NCBI RefSeq assembly: GCF_009789075.1
Contig: NZ_WNXQ01000009.1
Coordinates: 1-64,000 of the forward strand
Source of the DNA: Pseudooceanicola pacificus
Lineage (GTDB): Bacteria > Pseudomonadota > Alphaproteobacteria > Rhodobacterales > Rhodobacteraceae
Direction: 5' to 3'
Length of the DNA stretch: 64,000 bases
Below are positions 1-8,369 of the stretch, piece by piece; the stretch's first letter is position 1, and each line of letters begins with the position of its first letter. The notes under the pieces are model-generated. The model ran no database searches and had not been told where the DNA came from. It saw only the letters and a list, made by a program, of their open reading frames with translations. Made by a program: the position numbers and the translations under genes.

Positions 1-740
1 CGCAGGGCGGCGACCTCGGCCGCCTCGGCCCGGCGGCGTTCGGCGCGCTCCCGCGAGCGGGCGCGCATCGCGGCAGCGGCGGCATAGCTGCCGTTGACCG
101 CCCGCACGAAGGTCCGCATCGCCCAGACATAGGCCACAACGGCCAGGTAGAGCGCATAGCGCGCCAGGTATCCCAGTTCCCACCGGGTGAAGCCCAGGAC
201 GAAGAGGCCCAGCACCATCATCCCCAGGCCGACCCCCAGGGACAGGGTGCTCATGCCGACCGAGCCGTCCGGCGCCACGCCGATCACGGTGCCAAGCACG
301 GTGTCGCCGAACAGGCCGCCGAGGCCGAAGGAATGGCTCCAGGCATCGCCGGCGGTCAGGGTCGCGGCGAAGAGCGAGACAACCGCGATCAGGACCGGAG
401 CGAAGATCAGGCGCGAGACCAGGCGGTCCTCGCCGTTGTGGGTGGCGAAGCGCAGGCCCCAGCCGAAGACGAGGAAGGCCAGCGCCCAACCGCCCCAGCC
501 GACAACCATGAAGACCGGCGCGGCCAGTCCGGCGCCGATCCGGCCCAGCCAGTTCTGCACCGGCGCGTCGGTGGCCGACATCCACGACGGATCGTCCGGC
601 GAATAGGACCAGAACGACAGCATCATCAACGCGCCCAGCACCATCAGGAGGACGCCCGCCAGTTCCTTGCCACGCCGCTCGATCGCGGCCTGCATGTCAC
701 TGTCGAATAGCGGATCCCGGTTCCGCGCCTGATATGCCAT
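1..740 (-). CDS. ftsK: DNA translocase FtsK, N-terminal part (cut by window edge)
   Basis: The first 246 codons of a protein read leftwards off the window. The visible part is the membrane anchor of FtsK/SpoIIIE: a short polar head (MAYQARNRDPLF), then four or five hydrophobic segments broken by loops, including SPDDPSWMSATD, a sequence typical of alphaproteobacterial FtsK N-termini. After residue ~225 it becomes Arg/Glu/Ala-rich, as expected for the linker before the motor. FtsK anchors at the division septum and pumps DNA during chromosome segregation. A Shine-Dalgarno-like GAGGGA lies about 6-8 bases before the ATG and overlaps the end of the upstream aminotransferase gene. The motor and gamma domains lie outside the window. 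Confidence 0.85.
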   Translation of the reverse strand, partial: MAYQARNRDPLFDSDMQAAIERRGKELAGVLLMVLGALMMLSFWSYSPDDPSWMSATDAPVQNWLGRIGAGLAAPVFMVVGWGGWALAFLVFGWGLRFATHNGEDRLVSRLIFAPVLIAVVSLFAATLTAGDAWSHSFGLGGLFGDTVLGTVIGVAPDGSVGMSTLSLGVGLGMMVLGLFVLGFTRWELGYLARYALYLAVVAYVWAMRTFVRAVNGSYAAAAAMRARSRERAERRRAEAAEVAAL

Positions 741-753
741 CTCGCTCTTTCCC

Positions 754-1935
754 TCAGTTGTAGAGACAGTCGCGCAGGCGGGTCAGCGCCTGCACCATCT
801 CTTCTTTTGGGGCCACCATGGCGACCCGGATATATGTCCTGCCCGGATTGTCTCCGTCGGCATCGCGGCCAAGGTAGGTGCCGGGCAGAACCCGCACGCC
901 GGTCTCGGTCCAGAGTCTCACGGCTGCCTCTTCGGCGTCTTGCACCGGCAGCCACAGGAAAAACCCGCCGTCCGGGCCCCTGTAGCCCGGGACGCCGGAC
1001 AGCACGTCATCCGCCGCCGCGTATTTTTCCTGATAAAGTTGGCGATTCTGTGTCACATGGGCCTCGTCCGACCAGGCCCGTTCCGCCACCTTCTGCAGGG
1101 GCAGGGGGATCGGCGCGCCGGCATAGGAGCGCAGGGTGCGGATGCGTTTGATCGACTCCGGCCCCCCGGCGACAAAGCCCGCGCGCAGGCCCGGCAGGTT
1201 CGACCGTTTGGACAGCGACTGGAACAGCAGCACGCGTTCCGGGTCGGTCCCGGCCCCGGCCGCGGCGCTCAGCGCGCCCAGCGGGGCGGTGTCGCCCCGG
1301 TAGATCTCGGAATAGCATTCGTCGGACAGGACCTGGAAATCATGCTTTTCGGCCAGGGCCAGCAGGTCCTTCCAGTAGCCGCTGTCGGCAATCGCGCCCT
1401 GCGGGTTCGCGGGCGAGCAGATGTAGGCGGCAACCGTGCGGTCCAGGATCTCGTCAGGCAGCGCGCCGTAATCGGGCAGAAAGCCGCCCTGCCGGGTGGC
1501 GGGCACGAATACCGGCTCGGCCCCCACGGAAATCGCGGCGATCATGTAGACCTGATAGAACGGGTTCGGGATCAGCACCACGGGCCGCTTGCCGCGCTTG
1601 TGCTCGGGCATCAGGGCCATCGCGACGTTGTAAAGCCCCTCGCGCGTGCCGTTCAGCGCCATCGCCTGGCTCTGCCCGTCGAGCGTGACCCCATAGCGGC
1701 GGCCGATCCAGCTGCCGATGGCATCCAGCATCTCGGGCGTGCCGTCGTTCGGGGGATAGACGCCGAATCCTTCGGCAGACTCGGCGATCACCTGTGTGAC
1801 CCATTCGGGAAAGGCATGTTTGGGCTCGCCGATGGTCATATGCGTGACAGGGCCGCCCGCCGGAAGGTGGTCGAGCAACGCCCGCAGACGCGGGAACGCA
1901 TAAGCCGGTAGGTTCGCAAACCGTTCGGGGAACAT
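754..1935 (-). CDS. Class I/II PLP aminotransferase, DapC-like
   Basis: A 393-residue fold-type I aminotransferase. The PLP lysine is K243 in SLSKRSNLPG, the family's conserved Asn is in CSPANPQG (near 177), and Asp205/Tyr208 lie in SDECYSE. The C-terminus carries the substrate-carboxylate Arg in RVAM. The closest family I recognise is succinyldiaminopimelate aminotransferase (DapC) of the lysine/peptidoglycan pathway. Such genes are often broadly annotated, so substrate is inference. It lies 109 bases after the amidase and only 13 bases before ftsK, so the three are probably cotranscribed. Confidence 0.8.
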   Translation of the reverse strand: MFPERFANLPAYAFPRLRALLDHLPAGGPVTHMTIGEPKHAFPEWVTQVIAESAEGFGVYPPNDGTPEMLDAIGSWIGRRYGVTLDGQSQAMALNGTREGLYNVAMALMPEHKRGKRPVVLIPNPFYQVYMIAAISVGAEPVFVPATRQGGFLPDYGALPDEILDRTVAAYICSPANPQGAIADSGYWKDLLALAEKHDFQVLSDECYSEIYRGDTAPLGALSAAAGAGTDPERVLLFQSLSKRSNLPGLRAGFVAGGPESIKRIRTLRSYAGAPIPLPLQKVAERAWSDEAHVTQNRQLYQEKYAAADDVLSGVPGYRGPDGGFFLWLPVQDAEEAAVRLWTETGVRVLPGTYLGRDADGDNPGRTYIRVAMVAPKEEMVQALTRLRDCLYN

Positions 1936-2044
1936 AGTGCACTGCCTCTGGGTCGGGATCGTTGGCGTCCCGTTGCCGGAAAGGTAGCCAAGACCGGGGG
2001 TTTCGTCCAGTTCCCCGGCGACCCCCGCCGGGGATTTGTGGCAT

Positions 2045-3373
2045 TTAGGACAATGCCTTCGCCACCGCCGCTCCGACTCGCAGCAAAGCCGCCTCGCCCA
2101 TGGCCCGGCCCAGGAGCATGATCCCGCACGAGGGGGTGCCGGTGGGCAGTGTCAGGGCGGACAGGCCCAGCATGTTGCCGATCCGCGTGTTGCGCAGGGC
2201 CAGCAGGTTCTCGGTCACGTAATAGTCATGATCGTCCAGCATCCGCTGGGCATGGGGCGGCAGAATCGGGGCGGTCGGCACGATCACCGCGTCATATCCG
2301 GCGACCCGGGCGGCCCAGATGGCGCGCAGCTCTTCGATCCGCTCCCAGCCGGCGACGAAATCCGCCGCCTTGACCGCCGCGCCGCCGCGGAAACGTTGCA
2401 GGATCTCGGGGAACATCACGTCGGGATTGGCCTCGATCACGTCTTTCCAGGTGCCATAGGCCTCGGGCGCGAAGAGGGTGCCGGAATAGCTGTTGGCCTC
2501 GACCACCTCGGGCGCGTCGAAGGGCTCGATCACCGCGCCCGCCGCCGCCAGCCGGTCGCGCGCGGCGGTGAAGCCCGCCAGCGGCTCAGGGCGGATATCG
2601 TCAAAGGCCAGCGTCTGCAGCGCGCCGATCCGCAACCCCTTGGCCGAGACGCCGCGCAGGTCGGGCGCGGTGACGCCCTGCAGCACGCCATAAAGCAGCG
2701 CCGCGTCCTCGACCGTGCGGCAGAGCGGGCCGATGGTGTCGAACCGCTTGCAGAGCGGCACGACCCCCTCCAGCGTGATCAGCCCCGCGGTGGTCTTGAA
2801 CCCCACAAGGTCGTTCCAGGCCGAGGGGATGCGGACGGACCCGCCGGTGTCGCTGCCGATGCCCGCCGCCGCCAGCCCGAAGGCGACCGAGGCCGCCGCG
2901 CCCGAGGAGGACCCGCCCGGCACCGCCTCGGGGTCGTTCACATTGGGCGGGGTGGCGGTGACCGGGTTCAGTCCGATGCCGGAAAACGCCAGTTCGGACA
3001 TATGGGTCTTGCCCAGGCAGACGAGCCCCAGGGCCGTTGCGCGCTGCAGCACCACCGCGTCGGCATCGGGCACGCGGCCCTTCAGCAGGGCGGTCCCGGC
3101 CTCGGTCGCGGTGCCGGCGCTGTCGAACAGGTCCTTCCACGACACCGGCACCCCGTCCAGGGCCGAGCGGCGCAGCCCAAGGCGCGCGCGTTCCGATGCC
3201 GCCCCGGCCTCGGCCAGGGCGCGCTCGCGGGTGACGACGGAATAGATCCGGTCGCGCGCCGGATGGGCGTCGATCGCGTCGAGATAGGCCTGCGTCAGGG
3301 CCAGCGGGTCGATCTCTCCGCTGTCGATGCCGCGGCCCAGATCCGCCGCACTCATCCAAAGCCAGTCCTGCAT
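2045..3373 (-). CDS. Amidase (amidase-signature family)
   Basis: A 442-residue amidase-signature enzyme hydrolysing an amide to acid and ammonia; the physiological substrate cannot be read from the sequence. The Ser-cisSer-Lys triad is visible: K80 in PVSWKDLF, the Gly/Ser loop GGSSSG at 153-158, and the nucleophile S179 in GSDTGGSVR. The open frame extends upstream, but homology starts at MQDWLWMSAADL, so I take the ATG at 3373. It could be called GatA-like, but no gatC or gatB is nearby, so an independent amidase is more likely. It is divergent from the UbiH-like gene. Confidence 0.8.
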   Translation of the reverse strand: MQDWLWMSAADLGRGIDSGEIDPLALTQAYLDAIDAHPARDRIYSVVTRERALAEAGAASERARLGLRRSALDGVPVSWKDLFDSAGTATEAGTALLKGRVPDADAVVLQRATALGLVCLGKTHMSELAFSGIGLNPVTATPPNVNDPEAVPGGSSSGAAASVAFGLAAAGIGSDTGGSVRIPSAWNDLVGFKTTAGLITLEGVVPLCKRFDTIGPLCRTVEDAALLYGVLQGVTAPDLRGVSAKGLRIGALQTLAFDDIRPEPLAGFTAARDRLAAAGAVIEPFDAPEVVEANSYSGTLFAPEAYGTWKDVIEANPDVMFPEILQRFRGGAAVKAADFVAGWERIEELRAIWAARVAGYDAVIVPTAPILPPHAQRMLDDHDYYVTENLLALRNTRIGNMLGLSALTLPTGTPSCGIMLLGRAMGEAALLRVGAAVAKALS

Positions 3374-3387
3374 CGCGCGCCCTCCGC

Positions 3388-3413
3388 CCAAGTGTTGCCG
3401 CCAAGTGTTGCCG
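3388..3413. repeat. Two perfect 13-bp tandem repeats
   Basis: The unit CCAAGTGTTGCCG occurs twice head to tail with no gap, in the 115-base divergent intergenic region between the amidase and the UbiH-like hydroxylase. It could be a pair of regulator half-sites on one DNA face (13-bp period) or replication slippage. Confidence 0.7.
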
Positions 3414-3488
3414 CGCGACGGTAGCGGCGGTCGGGCGCATGGACAATCCCGGCCGCGTATCCATATTGCCCGCAAAGGGGATCGCGCC

Positions 3489-4709
3489 ATGACAGGTGAA
3501 ATCGACAGTGACATCCTGATCGTCGGCGGCGGGCTGAACGGCCCGGCCCTGGCCCTGGCGCTGGCCCGCGCGGGGCTGTCGGTGACCGTGATCGACGCGC
3601 TGCCGCTGCCCGACCGGGCCGATCCCGGCTTCGACGGGCGGGCCTATGCGCTGGCGCTGGCCTCGGTCCGTCTGCTGCGCGCCATCGGCATCTGGGACGG
3701 GGTCGCGGGCGAGAGCCAGCCGATGTTCGAGATCAAGGTCACCGATGGCCATGCCGGGCGGGGCGCGTCGCCTTTCTTCATGCATTTCGACCATGCCGAG
3801 ATCGAGGAAGGCCCGATGGGCCACATGTTGGAAGACCGCTTCCTGCGCCGCGCCTTCCTTGACGCGATGAGCGCGACGCCGGGCATCACCCATCTGTCGG
3901 GCGAGGTGGTGACGGCGCAGCAGGCCGCAACAACCGGGGCCGAGGTCACGCTGGCCTCGGGCCGGGTGCTGAGCGGGCGGGTGCTGGTGGGCTGCGACGG
4001 GCGCAGCAGCGGCACCGCCACGCGGGCCGGGATCCGGCGCACCGGCTGGGGCTACGATCAGGTGGCGCTGGTCTGCGCCATCGCGCATGAGCTGCCGCAC
4101 AACGGGGTGGCGCATCAGTTCTTCATGCCCGCCGGGCCCCTGGCGATCCTGCCGCTGCCGGGCAACCGCTCCTCCATCGTGTGGAGCGAGACAACCGCCG
4201 CGGCCCGCGACATTGCCCGGTTGGGGGACGCGGATTTCCTGTCGGTCCTGCGCCCGCGCTTTGGCGATTTCCTGGGACAGATTTCCCTGGCGGGCGCGCG
4301 TTTCTCGTACCCTCTGGGCCTGTCGCTGGCGCAGTCCTTCACCGCGCCGCGCCTGGCCCTGGTGGGCGACGCGGCACATGGCCTGCACCCGATCGCCGGG
4401 CAGGGGCTGAACGCGGGGCTGCGCGACGTGGCGGCGCTGGCGCAGGTGTTGAGCGAGGCCGCGCAGCGGGGCGAGGATATCGGCGCTCCGGATGTGCTGG
4501 ACAGATACCAGCAATGGCGGCGGTTCGACACGGCCTCGCTCGCCATGGTGACGGACCTCAGCAACCGGCTGTTTTCCAACGACAATCCCCTGGTCCGTCT
4601 GGGCCGGGATCTGGGCATGGGCGCGATCAACGCGCTGCCCGGCCTGCGCCGCGGCTTCGTGCGCGAGGCGGCCGGGCTGACCGGCGATCTGCCCGACCTG
4701 ATGCGCTGA
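3489..4709 (+). CDS. UbiH/UbiF/COQ6-family FAD hydroxylase
   Basis: A 406-residue flavoprotein monooxygenase of the ubiquinone hydroxylase family. Visible motifs are the N-terminal Rossmann loop VGGGLNGPALA (~10-20), the mid-protein NAD(P)H/FAD motif GCDGRSSG (~166-173) and the FAD-ribityl motif GDAAHGLHPIAGQG (~296-309). Members hydroxylate the aromatic ring of ubiquinone precursors at the membrane with O2 and NADPH; which ring position is modified cannot be decided here. The start is the ATG after a GGGGATCGCGCC leader; the long upstream extension in frame has no homology and overlaps the divergent amidase. Confidence 0.82.
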   Translation: MTGEIDSDILIVGGGLNGPALALALARAGLSVTVIDALPLPDRADPGFDGRAYALALASVRLLRAIGIWDGVAGESQPMFEIKVTDGHAGRGASPFFMHFDHAEIEEGPMGHMLEDRFLRRAFLDAMSATPGITHLSGEVVTAQQAATTGAEVTLASGRVLSGRVLVGCDGRSSGTATRAGIRRTGWGYDQVALVCAIAHELPHNGVAHQFFMPAGPLAILPLPGNRSSIVWSETTAAARDIARLGDADFLSVLRPRFGDFLGQISLAGARFSYPLGLSLAQSFTAPRLALVGDAAHGLHPIAGQGLNAGLRDVAALAQVLSEAAQRGEDIGAPDVLDRYQQWRRFDTASLAMVTDLSNRLFSNDNPLVRLGRDLGMGAINALPGLRRGFVREAAGLTGDLPDLMR

Positions 4710-4973
4710 ACCCCACGCCAGACGCGCCGCCACAGCGGCCCGCGCCGGGCCTGTCGGACGGCCATCGGCCTCTGCCGCGCCAGGGCGCCTGCTGCCGCGT
4801 TGCAGCATCTCCGGACAGTCGAAGGAGGACCGCGACGGCCCGCGCCAGAGCTGTTACAATTCGTTAGAATTGGGAAATGATCGGGAAAGACTCCTCGGTC
4901 ACAGTCACCGAACCGCATCACGGGAGAGATGCGGAAAAGCCCGCCGGCAAGGCGGCGCAAGGGAGGAATCGAT
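4710..4973. other. 263-base intergenic region before the transport operon
   Basis: No convincing gene. It holds the palindrome at 4857-4872 and the ribosome-binding site for the downstream ligase (GGGAGGA at 4961-4967). The rest is GC-rich without an obvious terminator. Confidence 0.5.
4857..4872. promoter_or_regulatory. Palindromic operator candidate CAATTC-gtta-GAATTG
   Basis: A perfect 6-4-6 inverted repeat, AT-rich in an otherwise GC-rich leader, about 100 bases before the first gene of the acyl-CoA ligase/ABC operon. TACAAT at 4855-4860 overlaps it and could be a -10 element, but no good -35 is visible. This geometry suits a TetR- or GntR-type repressor; the regulator is unknown and not encoded next to it. 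Confidence 0.4.
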
Positions 4974-6950
4974 TTGGCACCTACGTCCCAGGACGCGGGC
5001 GGTTTTCCGTCCATTCCCGCCTTGCTGGACCGCAACGCGCAGGCGTTCGCCGGCAAGACCGCTTATCGGGAAAAGGAATTCGGCATCTGGCAAAGCTGGA
5101 CCTGGGCCGAAGCCAGGGAAGAGATCGAGGCGCTTGCCCTCGGCCTGATCGACCTGGGGGTGCAGAAAGGCGATTTCATCGCCATCATCGGATCGAACCG
5201 CCCGCACCTCTACTGGGTCGTGCCCGCCGCCAACATGATCGGCGCGGTGCCGGTGCCCGTCTATCAGGACAGCGCGGCCGAAGAGATGGCCTATGTGCTG
5301 GACCACTGCGGCGCGCGCTTCGTGATGGCCGAGGACCAGGAGCAGGTCGACAAGGTGCTCGACGTGCAGGATCGCCTGCCGCAGTTCGAGCAGATGATCT
5401 ACCTCGACCCGCGCGGGATGCGGAAATACGACCATGCCAAGCTGCACGAATTTTCCAAGGTCCAGGCGACCGGGCGGTCGAAGGCCGAGGCGCTGCGCCC
5501 CGAGCTGGAAGCGCGCAAGGCCGCGATCACCCCGGCCGACACCTGCGTGATGCTCTATACCTCGGGCACCACGGGCAAGCCCAAGGGCGTGGTTCTGTCG
5601 AACCGCAACATCATCGAAACATCCAAGAATTCCAGCGAGTTCGACAAGCTGAACCCGGGTGACGAGGTACTGGCCTACCTGCCGATGGCATGGGTGGGCG
5701 ACTTCATCTTCTCGATCGGGCAGGCCTATTGGACAGGCTTCTGCGTGAACTGCCCGGAAAGCGAGGACACGCTGAACAGCGACCTGCGCGAGATCGGGCC
5801 GACCTATTACTTCGCCCCGCCCCGGGTGTTCGAGGGGCAGCTGACCACCGTCATGATCCGGATGGAGGACAGCACCCGGATGAAGAAGTGGCTGTTCCGC
5901 ACCTTCATGGCCCATGCCCGCAAGGTCGGGGGCGCGATCCTCGATGGCAAGCCGGTGGGCGCCTGGGACCGGTTCAAGTACTGGCTGGGCGGCATCTTCG
6001 TCTACGGGCCGCTGAAGAACGCGCTCGGCTTCAGCCGGGTGCGGGTGGGCTACACGGCGGGCGAGGCCATCGGGCCGGAAATCTTCGACTTCTACCGCTC
6101 GCTGGGGATCAACCTGAAACAGCTCTACGGGCAGACCGAGGCCTCGGTCTTCATCGCGCAGCAGCCGGATGGCGAGGTGCGCTCGGACACGGTGGGCGTT
6201 GCCAGCCCCGGGGTGGAGCTCAAGATCGGCGACAATGGCGAGGTCTACTACCGCTCGCCCGGTGTCTTCGAATACTATTACAAGAACGAGGAAAGCACCG
6301 CCTCGACCAAGGATGCCGAGGGCTGGGTGGCCACCGGCGATGCCGGCATCATCGAGCCGGACACCGGGCATCTGCGGATCATCGACCGGGCCAAGGACGT
6401 GGGCAAGATGGCCGACGGCAGCCTGTTCGCGCCCAAGTTCGTCGAGAACAAGCTGAAGTTCTATCCCAACATCCTGGAGGCCGTGGTCTTTGGCAACGGG
6501 CGGTCGGAATGCACCGCCTTCATCAACATCGACCTGGCGGCGGTCGGCAACTGGGCCGAGCGCAACAACATCGCCTATTCCAGCTATCAGGAACTGGCGG
6601 GCCATCCCAAGGTCATGGCCACGGTGCAGGAACATGTCGAAGAGGTGAACCGCTCGGTCGCCGAGGACGAGATGCTGTCGGGCTGCCAGGTCCATCGCTT
6701 CGTCATCCTGCACAAGGAGCTGGATGCCGACGACGGCGAGATGACCCGCACCCGCAAGGTGCGCCGCCGGACCATCGAAGAGAAATACCACGACCTGCTG
6801 ACCGCGCTCTACGACGGGTCCAAGGCGGTCTCGACCCGGACGGAAGTGACCTATGAGGACGGGCGCAAGGGCTACATCTCGGCCACGCTGGAAGTGCGCG
6901 AGGCGAAAACGGTGCCGGCGGGCGCCCCGAAACAGGTGGCGGCGGAATGA
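4974..6950 (+). CDS. Long-chain acyl-CoA synthetase (AMP-binding)
   Basis: A 658-residue adenylate-forming enzyme of the long FadD/ACSL class. The P-loop YTSGTTGKPKGV is near residue 193, YGQTEAS follows near 385, and the hinge region DRAKDVGK is near 475. It converts a carboxylic acid, ATP and CoA to the acyl-CoA, via an acyl-adenylate. I choose the TTG at 4974 because GGGAGGA stands 6-7 bases before it and the protein then begins APTSQDAGG; an in-frame ATG at 4929 has an SD too close. Its stop overlaps the livG-type start (ATGA), so substrate activation is coupled to the ABC importer downstream. Confidence 0.85.
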   Translation: MAPTSQDAGGFPSIPALLDRNAQAFAGKTAYREKEFGIWQSWTWAEAREEIEALALGLIDLGVQKGDFIAIIGSNRPHLYWVVPAANMIGAVPVPVYQDSAAEEMAYVLDHCGARFVMAEDQEQVDKVLDVQDRLPQFEQMIYLDPRGMRKYDHAKLHEFSKVQATGRSKAEALRPELEARKAAITPADTCVMLYTSGTTGKPKGVVLSNRNIIETSKNSSEFDKLNPGDEVLAYLPMAWVGDFIFSIGQAYWTGFCVNCPESEDTLNSDLREIGPTYYFAPPRVFEGQLTTVMIRMEDSTRMKKWLFRTFMAHARKVGGAILDGKPVGAWDRFKYWLGGIFVYGPLKNALGFSRVRVGYTAGEAIGPEIFDFYRSLGINLKQLYGQTEASVFIAQQPDGEVRSDTVGVASPGVELKIGDNGEVYYRSPGVFEYYYKNEESTASTKDAEGWVATGDAGIIEPDTGHLRIIDRAKDVGKMADGSLFAPKFVENKLKFYPNILEAVVFGNGRSECTAFINIDLAAVGNWAERNNIAYSSYQELAGHPKVMATVQEHVEEVNRSVAEDEMLSGCQVHRFVILHKELDADDGEMTRTRKVRRRTIEEKYHDLLTALYDGSKAVSTRTEVTYEDGRKGYISATLEVREAKTVPAGAPKQVAAE

Positions 6951-7789
6951 CGATGGACGGCAGCACGACGATGCAGGACGGACAGGACGGGTACGTGACC
7001 GCGGATGGCCGCAAGATCGGCGGCGTGATCATGGAGATGAAGAACATCACCCTGCGCTTTGGCGGCGTGGTGGCGATCAAGGACATCAGCTTTGACATCC
7101 GCGAGGGCGAGATCCGCGCGATCATCGGGCCTAACGGCGCGGGCAAGTCCTCGATGCTGAACGTGATCAGCGGCTTCTACCACCCGCAGGAAGGCGAGAT
7201 GATCTACAAGGGATCGCGTCGCCCGCCGATGAAACCCTACGAGGTCGCCCGCCAGGGGATCGCCCGGACGTTCCAGAACATCGCCCTGTTCGAGGGCATG
7301 ACCGTGCTGGACAACGTGATGACCGGGCGGCTCAACTACATGAAGACCAACCTGGCGCAGCAGGCCATGTGGTGGGGCAAGGCGCAGAAGGAAGAGGTCG
7401 CCAACCGCGAGGTGGCCGAGCGGATCATCGACTTCCTCGAAATCCAGTCGATCCGCAAGACGCCGGTGTCGCGGCTGCCCTACGGGCTGAAGAAGCGCGT
7501 GGAACTGGCCCGCGCGCTGGCGGCGGAACCTTCGATCCTGCTGCTGGACGAGCCGATGGCCGGCATGAACGTCGAGGAGAAGGAGGACATGAGCCGCTTC
7601 ATTCTGGACGTGAACGACGAATTCGGCACCACCATCGCCCTGATCGAACATGACATGGGCGTGGTGATGGACCTGTCCGACCGGGTGGTCGTGATGGATT
7701 ACGGCAAGAAGATCGGCGACGGCACGCCCGACGAGGTGCGCAGCAACCAGGACGTCATCGACGCCTATCTGGGGGTCGCGCATGACTAG
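6947..7789 (+). CDS. Liv-type ABC transporter ATP-binding protein (LivG-like)
   Basis: A 280-residue ATPase of the branched-chain amino acid (HAAT) ABC family. Walker A is GPNGAGKSS (~64-72), the signature is the degenerate LPYGLKKRVELA usual for LivG, Walker B is ILLLDEPMAG, and the H-loop is in IEHDMGVV. A 27-residue N-terminal extension precedes the first beta strand. With LivF it powers import through the two permeases encoded downstream. It overlaps the ligase gene by 4 bases and the next small gene by 8. The substrate is probably not an ordinary amino acid given the flanking CoA ligases, but this is inference. Confidence 0.87.
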   Translation: MTMDGSTTMQDGQDGYVTADGRKIGGVIMEMKNITLRFGGVVAIKDISFDIREGEIRAIIGPNGAGKSSMLNVISGFYHPQEGEMIYKGSRRPPMKPYEVARQGIARTFQNIALFEGMTVLDNVMTGRLNYMKTNLAQQAMWWGKAQKEEVANREVAERIIDFLEIQSIRKTPVSRLPYGLKKRVELARALAAEPSILLLDEPMAGMNVEEKEDMSRFILDVNDEFGTTIALIEHDMGVVMDLSDRVVVMDYGKKIGDGTPDEVRSNQDVIDAYLGVAHD

Positions 7790-8369
7790 GCTGGCGGCGG
7801 TCCTGGCGCTTGCGCTGATGCCGGCCGCGGCCACCGCCGGGGCGGGCAAGCGGGCGGACATCGGGGCGATGATCCGGACGATGGAGGCCTGCTTTGCCAT
7901 GTTCGAGACCGGCAAGCGGCCCGCCGCGCCGGACTGGGAGGTGGCCGACGCGGAAGGCCGGGCCTGCGCCCCCGGGGCCTGCGAGGGCAGCGACATGATC
8001 TTTGCCGGGCGCGCGGCCGGGGCCGAAGGGATGCTGTTGCGGATCGCGCGGCAGAGCGGGCCGATTGCCGACGGCATCGCCGATTTCGCCTGTGGCAACC
8101 AGACGGCGATGGATGGGGAAATGACCGTGGGCGAGATGCAGCCTCTTATCGACTGGGCCGCGGTGCAGGTGGCCGAGGGCCGGATGACGGCCCTAGGCGA
8201 CGGGGCCCCGGCAAAGACCTGGCCGCCCGCCACCGGCCTGCCCGACCGTCTGACCGGATGCGCCTGGAACGGCAGCCGCTATGTGGTGCGCTTCCCGGGC
8301 GGGGGCATCTTTTTCTCGGCATGCATGCCGTTGGCCGACCCGACCCCCTGCCCGAAGGAGACAAGCTGA
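7782..8369 (+). CDS. Unrecognised exported Cys-rich protein in ABC operon
   Basis: A 195-residue protein I do not recognise. It begins with a Sec-type signal (MTRLAAVLALALMPAAATAGA, cleaved about residue 20) and carries seven cysteines in the mature part, including CAPGAC, so disulfides in the periplasm are likely. It starts inside the end of the LivG-like gene and its stop overlaps the permease start by one base, so it is translated as part of the operon. A role as a periplasmic accessory of the importer is plausible, but nothing in the sequence proves it. Confidence 0.7.
   Translation: MTRLAAVLALALMPAAATAGAGKRADIGAMIRTMEACFAMFETGKRPAAPDWEVADAEGRACAPGACEGSDMIFAGRAAGAEGMLLRIARQSGPIADGIADFACGNQTAMDGEMTVGEMQPLIDWAAVQVAEGRMTALGDGAPAKTWPPATGLPDRLTGCAWNGSRYVVRFPGGGIFFSACMPLADPTPCPKETS

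Noticed and set aside
187-710. Two short plus-strand frames near the left edge
   Set aside because: They lie opposite the FtsK membrane domain and are Pro/Arg- or Gln/Asp-rich shadows.
2045-3373. Amidase as GatA of the tRNA amidotransferase
   Set aside because: No gatB or gatC in the neighbourhood, and the protein is shorter than usual GatA; a general amidase is the safer name.
4905-6791. 628-codon minus-strand frame opposite the acyl-CoA ligase
   Set aside because: Antisense of a gene with all AMP-binding motifs.
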